Positions 52,359-64,000 of a stretch of 64,000 nt of DNA are shown here, one piece after another (position 1 is the first letter of the stretch; each line of letters begins with the position of its first letter). The notes below the pieces were generated by a model. It ran no database searches. It was not told where the DNA came from and saw nothing but the letters and a program-made list of their open reading frames with translations. The position numbers and the translations under genes were made by a program. Source of the DNA: Jaapia argillacea MUCL 33604 (taxonomy: Eukaryota; Basidiomycota; Agaricomycetes; Jaapiales; Jaapiaceae). The stretch is taken from NCBI GenBank assembly GCA_000697665.1, contig KL197719.1:1001968-1065967 (forward strand). The letters run 5' to 3'.

Positions 52359-53503
52359 ATGAGGCACCTTCTCACTGCTCTCGGCACACCGTCTAGGCTA
52401 TCGTGTTATTCAACATACATTTTGAGGTGCCAAGTTTGGCACCTCAACCCAAGTCTAACGAAAGCGACGAATTTTCGAAGGTTTCAAGTTCGTTTAGTGT
52501 TTCTTGCGCTTTAGGCGCTCTACTCACACCTTATGTTCAGAGTACACATCCTATCGAACATGCCGAAGACCACAAGACTTCCAAACGCGCTGTTAGACGC
52601 ATTAGCCCACTCCCAGCACAGTTTCAGACTCTTGACCCCGAGAAGCTTTCCCGCACCGACTTTGTGGATCTCTCGGGGCGTGGTGAAGTTAACCTCCGTC
52701 AAAAGCTACGGTTTCGCTACGCCCCTGGTCGGGGAGCGCGAACCTTGCGATTCCCTGAAAACACCCAAGGATTTTTCTATTTCCACAGACCGCCACAAGC
52801 CCCGGCGTTGGCTTCCACCATCCGATTCCGTATAACGGACAGTCCGAATCCCTCGAGGTTCTCCTTTGGCCACGATCTTCTCTTGCCCAACCAAACTCCG
52901 TGGCAGTTACAGATGGTCTCAGTTTTGTCAACCCGAGCTTACCCGTACTTCACAAACCTGCTCGTCAAAGACGGTCTGATCGACCGGCGCCTATTAAGAC
53001 GTCTTGACCGACCTATCTCACTACGTCGAGCAAGTACAGTCCTCCACTCACTCCATCAACCCTTTCTGCTCGATTTTTCGCATTATCATTTTTATTTATG
53101 GGTCGTGGCCAATGACGAGGGCATACACCACGTCGATTTTACCGATTTCCGCAAAGACCGTAGGCCTTTGGCCTTGAATCCAACTTGTACCGGTATGTAA
53201 ATGACCACGAACCACGAGCTTGACTAAACGGTCTTCTAAGGCACTGGTATGGTCCGCTTTGAACTCTCGGAGTCTCCACGACATAAAACCCAACGCAAAA
53301 CCGTTGTGGTGCGAGTTCTCAAAATCATCGATCCAGTAAAGCCAGCTGCTGGGTACGACGGGTACATCCCGGCACCCGTCGAGGGTCAATTGCTAATGAG
53401 GCGACGTAATGTACCATGGAGCATGCATGTGGATGAGAGAACCCCAAACCGGAGGGCTGCGATGCGTTTCTTGGTGGATGCCGTACGGGAAAGGAGCGGC
53501 TGA
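52359..53503 (+). CDS. Unknown Agaricomycete-type protein
   Basis: I propose three exons (52359-52433, 52481-53192, 53241-53503), 349 residues. The central part (GRGEVNLRQKLRFRYAPG, RTLRFPENTQGFFYFHRP, STIRFRITDSPNPSRF, DLLLPNQTPWQL, then LLVKDGLIDRRLLRRL) belongs to a family of unnamed proteins that I associate with mushroom-forming fungi; no function is known to me. The C-terminal exon reads VVVRVLKIIDPVKP. The long second exon has no ATG in its first 170 codons, which is why I propose the short first exon starting MRHLLTALGTPSRL; that N-terminus resembles a mitochondrial presequence. The proposed first donor lies in the loop of a perfect hairpin at 52422-52447. Confidence 0.6.
52422..52447. 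repeat. Perfect inverted repeat, 12-base arms, 2-base loop
   Basis: TTGAGGTGCCAA and its exact reverse complement are separated only by GT. The transcript would form a very stable hairpin. The GT in the loop coincides with the intron donor proposed for the unknown gene here. Confidence 0.85.
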
Positions 53504-54238
53504 GAAATATCGAACGGGGGATATAACTTGCAATGAAAGGTCGGTTCATATCCTTCCCCCTGGGACATCTCCGGCGTCATATTTACCTCCCCCACAAGGC
53601 CTTTTAGAATTCTAGGCTGGCTTATCCCTCAGGCACACTCCCACCGTTATCCCCAGTTCCTCCGATTGTTAAGGACTTCTCGCATATCCAAGCCACGTGC
53701 GGAGGTTGTTTGGGAGTCCGCAATGTTGATCAGATACAACACGTTCCCCATTTCCTGGAGACTTGGGTTTGAAAGCCACGAGATGAGATGAGCCGGTGTG
53801 TTCTTGACGACAGCCTGGAGGCTGAACGAGGTCAAGCAGATTGCCAACGATGGAAGCGACTCGTTTCCACCCTACTGCGATGGGTTAAGCACCCTTCCAT
53901 CCATGCATCTCCGTAGACATTGAAGCCCTTCGTCGATCCCAATGTTATGTTTGCGCCACTGGATGCCATCGTATTGCCAAGAGTGCAGACCTCACCGGAA
54001 ACTCCTTGCTTAATTGTACAAATGAGCAGTCTAGATGTAAAAGGGTTTTCGGGATGAAACGTGGTAGTTACTTTACTCTTGTTCTTGCATGACCACAGCA
54101 TCACTGTGGTACTTCCTTTGGTTCAATCAAGTGGCTTGACAGGTCTGAAGGTTGAATTCCAGTTAGGAACTCCTCTCGAGTTATTTACCCCAATTAGAAC
54201 AATCTAGTATCATGTCTTGAATATGAACCTTAACTAGC
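53504..54238. other. Intergenic stretch with a possible small minus-strand gene
   Basis: A minus-strand frame starting at 54101 (MLWSCKNKSKVTTTFHPE, continuing through GSTKGFNVYGDAWMEG) has coding-like wording and a fair donor at 53892 with an acceptor near 53815. Three phases downstream all stay open for a while, so I cannot choose an end. No domain is recognisable. It could equally be a gene remnant. Confidence 0.3.
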
Positions 54239-56011
54239 TTAACTGCGACCATTACCATGTCCCTCCCTATGAGGACCTATTCGATTCTGGGACGACGCGT
54301 TACTGCTCTGGTTGTTCCCTATTGATCCACTGGTTCCGAACGACTTTGCACTTCCAACTCTCGACATCAGTCGGCGAAAAAGTTTGTGGTAGGTGAACTC
54401 ACTCGTGATCTGGCTGAACAATTTCACCCCTTGGGTTATCGCCTTGCGAGTGTCTCGCAAAGCGTTCACCCTCCAGAATATCGGCCCCATACCACCCTTG
54501 AGGTTCATTCTAGGAAAGAGTCGATCCAAGACTCCTGCAGCTGTGATATAGTCACCCACTTCTTCAATCGAGGAGTAGCTGCTGATGTTTACGTTTCGAA
54601 GGCGTCGATGAGGGGTTAGACTGAGGGTGATATCCATGGTACCAAGGGGGTCGGTAATGAACAGTGTATGAATGCATAGGGAAGCGAGGAGGCTGCATCG
54701 GGAGGCGAAGGCCGGGAAGGATTGGATGGGGAAATGACATTGAGACATTGACAGACTCTTCAATCTGCTCCATGCGCACGCGATCCTATCAGCGTATTCG
54801 GGGGTGAATATGGGCCATTTCGTGTGCTCCCCGAGATCCACGGTCAGTATTTCAAGGCGATGAAACATAAGCAAAGATTCGATACAGGGTAATCCCACTT
54901 TAGTGACCGAGTGAGGAGCGGTCGACCGGATGTCGATTTCTTCTATTGTCTCCGAAAATTGTCCTAACCTGCTCATGCAGGCCAGAATGGTCTCAGGAGT
55001 ACTCGCCGCAAGGTTGTCAATCTCGAAGGAGCGCAATGACTTGGACGAAATCCTGTTGAGTAAAATGAGGGAACCGGAAGCGTCTGCGCGGGATAGGGAT
55101 AGATGGAGGAGAGACGGAAATCCGGGCGTGGACGAAGGGCGAGTCACTTGGCCTCCGAAGACTTGGAGACCATACAAATGTTCCAAAAACATGAGATCTG
55201 CCAGCGCGTTCAACATATTATCGTCGACGAATCTTCCCTCTGGGCAAAGTGCCGCGAGATCGAGAAGGCGTAAGTGCTTGAACTTCCCGAGGCAAGCCAG
55301 TTTGATATCTGGCATGGTTCCAAATAGAACAAATTCCTGGGTCGCGGGACAACGCCGAGGTAGCATGTGAAGGAAGACCTCCAGAGGGTGTGTATCATCC
55401 ACTGGGAGCGCCCATCCGAGGAACTCATGGTAAAATGTCCCCACGGATATTATCTTCAAAGAATTTGTGAGGAACGGGGTGACCTCAGCGACAAATCTGG
55501 TGTCCAAGATACCATCCACTGGCCCGTGATGCCAATGCAAATACCGCAAGTTTGGAAGCATCGGCGTAAGGCGATACTCGGCGAGCTGGCTATAAATCTT
55601 GCAGTCTACGTCGGCGTGGTTGTCGTACAGCAGATTGCGAACTCGGCTTCCATAAAAATCAAAACGATACCAATCTTCTTCGCCGAGGGGATGGAGGAGG
55701 GTCTAGGCGGGGTTATGAGGATGGGGGACTTGTGGGGGACGGGAACGACTTGTGTGAACTCAACTCACGTAAGTATCAACATCGTCATCAAAATCAGTCT
55801 TCCCTGTGGTGACAGTCAAAGAGGGAATAAGGTCCAGTAGTGGACGCGTATGGACCAACTCGGACCATAAGACATCGAGAGCAGGATCCATAAATCGTCG
55901 GCAACAGCAGGCAAGCCTAGCCAAGGCTTGTTTGCCTTCCGCTGTAGGTCTGAGATGTCCACATATCATGTGGAATAACTCTGATACAGCGAGCACCCTC
56001 TCTTGTGCCAT
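54239..56011 (-). CDS. F-box/LRR-type protein, copy 1
   Basis: Two exons (55769-56011, 54239-55702) give 568 residues. The first exon is the F-box-like start (MAQERVLAVSELFHMICGHL, then ARLACCCRRFMDPALDVLW), where Trp ends the motif. After the intron come EEDWYRFDFYGSRVR, MLPNLRYLHW and a run of leucine-rich, non-canonical repeats, ending in a Ser/Asn-rich tail. F-box proteins bring substrates to SCF ubiquitin ligases through Skp1; this LRR subtype is greatly expanded in Agaricomycetes and its targets are unknown. Intron position and layout match copy 2 just upstream, and the proteins align along their whole length, so they are tandem duplicates. Confidence 0.88.
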
Positions 56012-56327
56012 GATTTTCAGCCAACGCAGCACAAGCAAACAAATTCGTGAACAAGATGGATGTCACGACAGTCACGTGAACGTTACGTCGCGCTCCGAGC
56101 TTACGGCCTCTTAGGCATGCTGGCCGACACAACGGCAACAATAGCCTTCAGACATATCATCTGTAGGCATACTTCGGGGAATATATTCGCATACTCTTGT
56201 TTTCAACAGTATTGCGACAGACTGATGTCAAACCGAGAAACAGGGGTTCTGACTACAAGTTGTGGGGACTGGTTGCATTAAGATATATGGTGGCTACGGG
56301 GTGAGATGGGACCGTCTGAGCGGTGCG
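56012..56327. other. Intergenic between the F-box copies
   Basis: The 316-base gap should hold the promoter of copy 1 and the 3' end of copy 2. No gene or repeat seen. Confidence 0.6.
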
Positions 56328-58028
56328 CTAGGGGATATCATCATTCCACCAGTTTGGAGGCCATTTCGGATGCGACTGCAAGAGAAATAAACTCAACCAG
56401 GGAACAACTTCACGCAAGGAGGACATACCTGATGTCCCCTTCAACAATTTCTGAGCCGTGGTTGCCAGCCTTCGACTCTCCTGCAACAATTTCACAGTCT
56501 TCATTATTGTTCCCAAGGCATATCCATAATGTAGGCAAGGGAACAGTCGATCCAAGAAAACTGCCACGGAAACATGGTCGGATGCTTCCTCATTGGGGGA
56601 GAAGAAGGCGACTTCCAGGTCCCGAAGGCGATGATGAGAGCCAACTGGAGGAGCGGCATTGAGGGCGTTGATGTCTCCATTGATGAACATGGTGTCCATT
56701 TCTAGCGAGACGAGGGAGGGACAACGAGAAGCGAAGGTCGGAAGGGACAGAATGGAGAAGTTGCAATTGGGTAAGGTTAGCTTCCGTAAATGGGGCCATG
56801 CACACGCCATCTTCTCCGCGTATTCAGCAGTGAATGTAGGCCATTCCCCCCCTTCTCCCAAGGCCAAAACAACTGTTTGGAGGCGGGGAAATTTGAGGAA
56901 AGCTTCGATACAAGGCAGTCCAACCCTTGCGACCGAGTGGGCAAACTCGGACCGGATAGATACTTCTTGTAGCACGTCACAGAAATCTTGTAGTCTGGTG
57001 ATGCAGGCAAGAATGGTTTTAGGGTTGCCCGCCGCAATATTGTCGACCTCGAATGAATACAACTCCTTCGAAGAGATCCTATTCAGCATGAGGAGGGTAC
57101 CGGCGGGATCCGCATAGGCCAAGGATAGATGGTGGAGGGAGGGAAATCCGGGTTTTGTAGATGCATCCTCCACCACTTCTTCTTCGACTATCCGGAGACC
57201 GGAGATGGTGTGCAGAAACATCAGATCCGCTAGACCATCCAATGTATCGCCATCGATGGACGTCATCTCGGGGCGAACTCCGTCCAGATCCAGAACCTGG
57301 AGATGCTTGTATTTACCGAAGGAAGTCAACCCAACATCTGGCATAGTTCCGGAGAGGGAAAGCGTTTGCGTCAACGGACACCGCCGAGGGAGCATATCCA
57401 GGAAAAGCTGGAGAGGGTGGGTGTCGACCGGGAGCGCCCAGTCAGCGAACTCTTCGAAAGAAGTACCGATGGATACAGTCTTCAGCGAAGGCGTGAGGAA
57501 CGGGGTGATCTCTGCAACAAAGGCCGCGTCCAAGATGTCAACCACTATGTCGTGCTGCCAATGCAAATGCTGCAAGTTTGGAAGCATGGGGGTGAGGCGG
57601 TATTCGGCCAGTTGGCTGTAGATTCTGCAGTCCACTCGCCCTTCATGGTGATATGATAGACTCCTGACTCTTTTGCCGTAAAAGTCGAAACGATACCACT
57701 CTTCCTCGTCAAGGGAGCCGAGGAACAACTAAGTATACCCATCGAGGTCAGATGTAGCGGAGGTGGAAATGTGAAACCAGCTCACATAGTTGTCGATTTC
57801 TTCGCCATATTCATTACTCCGGATAACGACTCTCAATGCGGGTATGAGATCGAGCAAGGGACGCATATCTTCCAACCGGGACCACAAAACGTCGAGAGTG
57901 GGATCCATAAAGCGTCGACAGCAGCGTGCGAGCCTGGCCAAGGCTTGCTTCCCTTTTTGAGTTGACATGAGATGTCCACATATCTGAAGGAATAGCTCTG
58001 AGACTGCGAGAACCCTCTCTTGTGCCAT
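56328..58028 (-). CDS. F-box/LRR-type protein, copy 2
   Basis: Two exons (57786-58028, 56328-57728) give 547 residues. The first exon is nearly the same as in copy 1 (MAQERVLAVSELFLQICGHL, RFMDPTLDVLW), followed by EEEWYRFDFYGKRVR, MLPNLQHLHWQHD and the same chain of leucine-rich repeats (ILACITRLQDFCD, RVGLPCIEAFLKFPRLQ). The two copies differ most in the C-terminal tail and in surface residues of the repeats, as expected if they recognise different substrates. The gene may be longer by a few residues if a small 3' intron near the end was missed. Confidence 0.88.
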
Positions 58029-58256
58029 TGCTCCGCCGGAATTGCGGATGCGGATGTAGCTGAAAGTTGCGTTGAGTGTCACTCGTCACATCACGTCTAA
58101 GTACAGTCCTCGAGAATCCAGCGTTGAAACGAAAGACTATCTATTCCATGTATCGGTTTGCTGTCCTCAATAATACAAGTGTAACGAACGTGAGACCTAA
58201 TCTATAAACCCGTCTTCACCACGTAGGCATGAAATTAGGACGTCGAAATCGGCCGC

Positions 58257-58619
58257 CTAGCTGAGCTTTTCGATATCTTCCTCACCAACTCTTCCATAAC
58301 CCCCTCTCCTCTTCCCGCTCACAACCCTCCTAGCCCATCTCAGCCCACCACACCATATGAAGATACCGGCAGGTGCTACCAATAATACGAAGAGCCCGAA
58401 CAACAGCGTAGCAGTGCTTGGAAGTGCCTCGGCGTATTTTGGTAACTCGGAGACAGGCTCGGATGGAGACGATGGGACTTCGATATCAGTGGTACGAGAG
58501 GGAGAAGTCGAAGTGGGAGTAACGGATGCGGGCACGGTCGCAGTCGAGCGAACCGATGTGATGCCCCCCACGGACTCTCCGTCGCTGGAGGTAATCGGCA
58601 CTGGTATGATGGCATCATC
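58257..58619 (-). other. Candidate alternative last exon of the cyclophilin gene (membrane anchor)
   Basis: A 121-codon open stretch, without ATG, follows a good acceptor (TTTCCTACAG) downstream of the cyclophilin stop. It codes for a Ser/Thr/Pro-rich stalk, one strong membrane helix (TATLLFGLFVLLVAPAGIFI), and a basic then acidic cytosolic tail. Joined to the donor of cyclophilin exon 10 it continues in frame (VDCGE|DDAIIPVP). That would make a type I membrane cyclophilin of about 317 residues. It could instead be the leftover 3' end of another gene. Confidence 0.5.
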
Positions 58620-58701
58620 CTGTAGGAAACACCAACCAAATGTATTTCATTTCATGAATATTTTGTTTACAAACAGACAAAAGAAACCGAGCCGAGGGGT
58701 T

Positions 58702-59988
<1,287 letters not shown>

Positions 59989-60147
59989 CGTGCCAAAACC
60001 AAAAGAAAGAGAGGAGGAAAGGATGGGAGTAAACAGACGTGGCGAATTCGCTAGTGGTAGAGGCTCGGAAATTGCCGACTTGTCTTGCTTCTTGCTGCTC
60101 CGGGTGGAGAAATATCCGTGATTATCCTTGTATTTTATCCAGTAGCA

Positions 60148-62924
60148 ATGGACGACGACCTTGTACTGAACCTTGCCGTTGACGACCAACCATCATCCAA
60201 GAAGCAAGGAAATTCGAATAAGGGCGGGAGATGGACTGACAGGTGCGGACGAATGTCTCTATCCCGAGATTATTTTCCTGAGGTGAACAGGTTGAAAGCG
60301 AAACGAGTCTCCAAACGAAAGACCAGGCCGGGCGAGAAAAGTGCGCCTTCACTGAGTACGAATGATGGGGGAGACGAGGTAAGACCCCCTCCTGCAAAAC
60401 GACCCCGGAAAGACTCTACCCACATGCCCCATCTCTCTTCTGGTCAAGATCACCCACAACCCTCTTCGGGGGGAACGAATCGACCTCACCAAGTTATCTC
60501 TTCCCTCTTCACCTCCAATCCTAAGCTCGCACAACCGCATGCGAAGCCTCTACCAAAAGCGACCTCAAAACCCAGTAATGCGCCGCTGGACTCGTCGACA
60601 TTCTCTGGACTGGGTCTCAGTCCTCTCCTGGTTGCACATCTGGAATCCAAGATGAATATCTTGAAGCCTACCTCCATTCAGAGGGCTGTCTTACCGGCTC
60701 TTCTCACCCCTTCATTCCCGTCTGACTCTGAGTCCACCACTCAAGCGCTACGAGACGTATTCATACAGTCTCAGACGGGATCAGGGAAGACCTTATCTTT
60801 CTTATTACCCATCATTCAAGACCTCCTCCCTCTGAGTTCACTTTCATGGATCGACCGTTCAGTGGGAACACTTGCCATCATCATAGCTCCCACCAGAGAA
60901 CTCGCAAAACAGATCTCAGACGTCCTCGAGACTCTGCTAAAGATGCGCTTACGATCATCGGAATCCAATCCCAATGATGACGATAACGACGGAGATCAGG
61001 GACAAGATACCGTATCGACTACCCCTCGAATGACTCGCTGGCTAGTCTCTGGCCTGCTAACAGGAGGTTCCACCCGCACTCACGAAAAAGCGCGACTCCG
61101 TAAAGGCCTTCCTATCCTCGTTTCAACACCTGGTCGCCTACTAGACCATCTGCAACACACATCATCCTTCAACGTCGGCAAGTGTCGTTGGCTCGTACTT
61201 GACGAAGCCGATCGTCTCATGGAGCTTGGTTTCGAAGAGACTATCACGGGCATTCTGAGAGCGCTTGAAGGGAGGAGGGGTCTCGCGGTACAAGCTGTGA
61301 AAGAAGGAAAGAGCACTGAAGTGGTCGGAATGGGTGGATGGAACTGGGAAGAGCGACGAAGGACGATTCTTTGCTCTGCTACCATCAGGGAAGACGTCAG
61401 GAAGTTGGCTGGAGTCGCTTTGGTTGATCCTTTAGTGATCAAGGCCACCGAGTCCGATTCGCCCACTCTCGCCAACCCTTCTGCTTCTAGCGATTTGGTT
61501 CCCGGCACCAGCACGGAGAAATTCACTCCTCCATCTCAGCTATCCCAGAAGTTCGTAGTTGTACCGTTAAAACTTCGCCTGGTGGCCCTCCTTGCTCTCC
61601 TCCGATCACTCATTTCGCAAGCTCAGTCCCAATCACAACTCCGAGCTGGGAGGGGATGCAAAGTGATCGTCTTTTTGAGTTGTACGGATTCGGTGGATTT
61701 CCATTGGAAACTTTTCGGCGGTGCTGGAATGGGTGGCGATGCAGAAGGTGATGACGCTGGCGCCCAGAGTAAAGGTGAAGTTGGGGAGGAAGGTGAGGGC
61801 GACCCCAAGGAGGAGGAAGAGGTTGGCGAGAAGGTTGAAGTGAAATCACCTCTCTTACCCGACACATCCATCTTCAGGCTGCATGGCTCTCTCCCTCTTC
61901 AAATTCGTCTCGCCTCGCTGCGCGCATTCTCCTCCGTCCCATCTTCCAAACCTTCGAAATCAAATCCAAAAGTTACCCCCACTTCGGCATGTTCGATCCT
62001 CCTCTGCACCTCCGTAGCCTCCCGAGGTCTTGATCTCCCTCTGGTTCGTGCCGTGATCCAATACGACCTCCCTACTGAGGGAGGGGCGACAGAATATGTA
62101 CATCGTGTGGGACGCACTGCCCGTGTTGGGAAGGGTGGTGAGGCTTGGAGTTTTGTAGGACCTAGTGAGGAGGGTTGGGTGCCCTGGGTTGAAGGTAGGA
62201 TGAGAGGTGAAGCTGGTGGAATGGGGAATGCACCAGCTGAGAAGGCAGATGGAGAAGGAAAAGAGATCAAGATCGAGGGTGTCGATGTTGAGAAGGTGTT
62301 GAGAGAAGGTTTCGGTGGGAAAGGAAAGGAATATGAGGAGAGAGCTACCGAGGTTCAGCTCGCGTTTGAGCGATGGGTTCTCAAGGGCAAGGAGGTTAGT
62401 TATGCTCTCACTTGGATCTCCAGCTCTCTTTGGGATGAGCGTGGAAACCATACTTTAACTGATGGACATGATTGTAGAATGCAGAGCTTGCTCGAAAAGC
62501 ATTTACTTCACATATGCGAGCATATGCGACGCATCCTTCGGACGAGAAGCACATATTCCACATCCGCCATCTCCATCTCGGGCATTTAGCAAAATCTTTT
62601 GCACTTCGAGACGCTCCTTCCAATTTCTCCGGGAACCACAACAATAAAGGAAAGAAATTGCCTAGCGGCACGAAATCAAAATCCCACCTTTCGCAATCGA
62701 AGTCTCAATTCTCGTCGAAAGTCAAAGCTGGTCTACGAACGAGAAAGAAGGTCCGTGATGACTCGGATGACTCAGGTGATCCAGAGGCGGAAAGAAGGAT
62801 GAAAGCCGCAGTTAGATCTCAAGGAAGGTTACTGAAGAAAGGAGGGGTAATGATGAGTAGTGGGACCGACGAGTTTCAGATCGCTGGAGGTAGTGCTTTG
62901 GAGAAATTGGTTAATGGGAGGTAG
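60148..62924 (+). CDS. DBP7: DEAD-box ATP-dependent RNA helicase DBP7 (DDX31)
   Basis: Three exons (60148-60242, 60291-62394, 62478-62924) give 881 residues. Helicase motifs in order: [14 protein letters not shown] with [14 protein letters not shown] (Q motif), [17 protein letters not shown], a GG near [42 protein letters not shown] and [30 protein letters not shown] and the extended C-terminal region ([20 protein letters not shown]) are specific to Dbp7. Dbp7 acts in the nucleolus on early 60S pre-ribosomes, helping domain V/VI compaction and snoRNA release. A 48-base intron after GGRWTDR contains no stop and keeps the frame if retained. An acidic insert near residue 550 is family-variable. 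Confidence 0.93.
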
Positions 62925-63178
62925 TGAGCAGGGAGGTCTTGTTGGCCACACCTGCACAGTAATGGAATACTGCACATATCGCACTTCTCATAAAACAACC
63001 ATGTGCCCCCCTAGTTTCGCATCGCTCCTTTGATGTAGCCTCGGCAACCCACGAACAGACCCAACCGTGGTAGTGGCAACGGAGTCGCGGATCAAACTAT
63101 CCTAAGACCAGACCCACGTGGGCTGGTGCTCATCCGCATCTGCTGCTTCGCACATTCCTCCCTCGCCCTCAAGCTCCT

Positions 63179-64000
63179 ATGGCTTCATCGTCGCCAATGT
63201 CGTCCAGTTATTCATACGTCGGCAATCCTGACCAAAACCTGGTGCGTCCATCACAGAACTTACGCCCAGCGCCCCTGATCTTATCCTATTTTCTAGCTTT
63301 GCTGCATCTGCCGGTAAGTCCGCCCTCGTTCATAGAGGACAACACGAACCTCACACAGCCGATCTTAGTATGCCATTCAAAGATCCGACAAGAACACGGA
63401 CATGCTGCCACACTTTCTGCTACCAGTGTATATCGCACGCTATGGAGATCTCACTCCTGTGTCCTGTTGACCGATCTCCGTTGGCCTCGGAAGACTTGGT
63501 CCCAGCCGATCCTATCGTGCGGAATGTGCGTATTGAACCCCTTACCATGTCTCTATCTGTCGGTTGACATCCGCTTTGGTGCGAGTAGCTCGTCGAAGAA
63601 CTGGAGGTTGAATGTTCTCACAAAGATGCCGGTTGTTCCTACACATGTCAAAGACAACTACTGGCATCTCATTTGAAGGATCAATGTGAATATGTTGAGG
63701 TCCCTTGTGGCAAGGAGGGTTGTGGCCACTCGGTGCCGCGAAAGGATCTGAAGAAGCACAAGAATGGCGAAGGGCTATGTGAAAGCTGTAGTGGCGTAAA
63801 ATTTGAAGAAACCGACGTGAGTGCACCATGGAATGTGTATCTAGAGCATCAGGGGCTCATTGACGACTATTAAACAGTCCCACCAATCCACCTACTCTCA
63901 AACCACTCCCCCCACCGACCTAAGCCCCTGCCCCCACTCGTCTTACGGATGTCAATACACAGGATCTTCTACCACCCTCGAAACATCACATCTCCCAACA
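63179..64000 (+). CDS. RING and TRAF-type zinc finger protein, 5' part
   Basis: The gene leaves the window on the right. Visible exons: 63179-63241, 63297-63313 (17 bases), 63369-63525, 63589-63816, 63878 onward. After MASSSPMSSSYSYVGNPDQN comes a C3HC4 RING: LCCICRMPFKDPTRTRTCCH, FCYQCISHAMEI, LCPVDRSPL. TRAF-type fingers follow (VECSHKDAGCSYTCQRQLLASHL, then YVEVPCGKEGCGHSVPRKDL and PHSSYGCQY). RING plus TRAF fingers indicates an E3 ubiquitin ligase of the type common in basidiomycetes, with unknown targets. The first RING cysteines are split by a tiny exon, so automatic models often miss them. Confidence 0.85.

Noticed and set aside
53669-54101. Firm annotation of a small gene beside the F-box pair
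   Set aside because: Start and donor are plausible, but three continuations are open and none has family support, so it is only mentioned as a possibility.

Overview
This window is nuclear DNA of a basidiomycete fungus, most likely an Agaricomycete. The evidence is short introns (about 45-65 bases) in nearly every gene, GT-AG borders with CTNAC-like branch sites, dense gene packing on both strands, and typical families: fungal F-box/LRR proteins, a HIRAN-SNF2-RING ATPase, Set9, Nse4, a TKL-type kinase and a RING/TRAF-finger protein. Gene models were built by hand from splice sites, reading phase and family knowledge, so exon borders may be off by a base or so.

Layout. 1-11.4 kb: 3' end of a GH17 glucanase, a stefin-like cystatin, Nse4 of the SMC5/6 complex divergent from a 32-exon PARP-finger/HIRAN/SNF2/RING ATPase, ARPC4, and a nucleolar FKBP. 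11.4-16 kb is gene-poor. 16-27 kb: a short-chain dehydrogenase, chaperonin subunit CCT6, histone methyltransferase Set9 and ribosomal protein S8. 27-32 kb: two UDP-glucose pyrophosphorylase genes placed tail to tail. 33-37.6 kb: two tandem Cdc1/Ted1-like GPI phosphodiesterases, one of which has lost metal ligands. 38-50 kb: a BSD-domain protein, a probable pseudokinase, arginine-specific carbamoyl-phosphate synthetase small subunit with an arginine-attenuator-like leader peptide, a 1535-residue disordered nuclear protein and a small complex I subunit. 50.8-64 kb: a FIT2 lipid-droplet protein, a lineage-type unknown, two tandem F-box/LRR genes, an ER cyclophilin, DEAD-box helicase DBP7 and the start of a RING/TRAF-finger protein.

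Themes. This is mostly core housekeeping sequence, without a biosynthetic cluster or recognisable intact mobile element. The most interesting points are regulatory or architectural. They are a YLSD-containing uORF before CPA1; an in-frame alternative last exon that would anchor the ER cyclophilin in the membrane; start codons followed directly by an intron (cystatin, ARPC4, nearly RPS8); clusters of 9-15 base microexons; and three local gene duplications (UGP, Cdc1-like, F-box/LRR) in which copies have diverged in intron content or catalytic residues.
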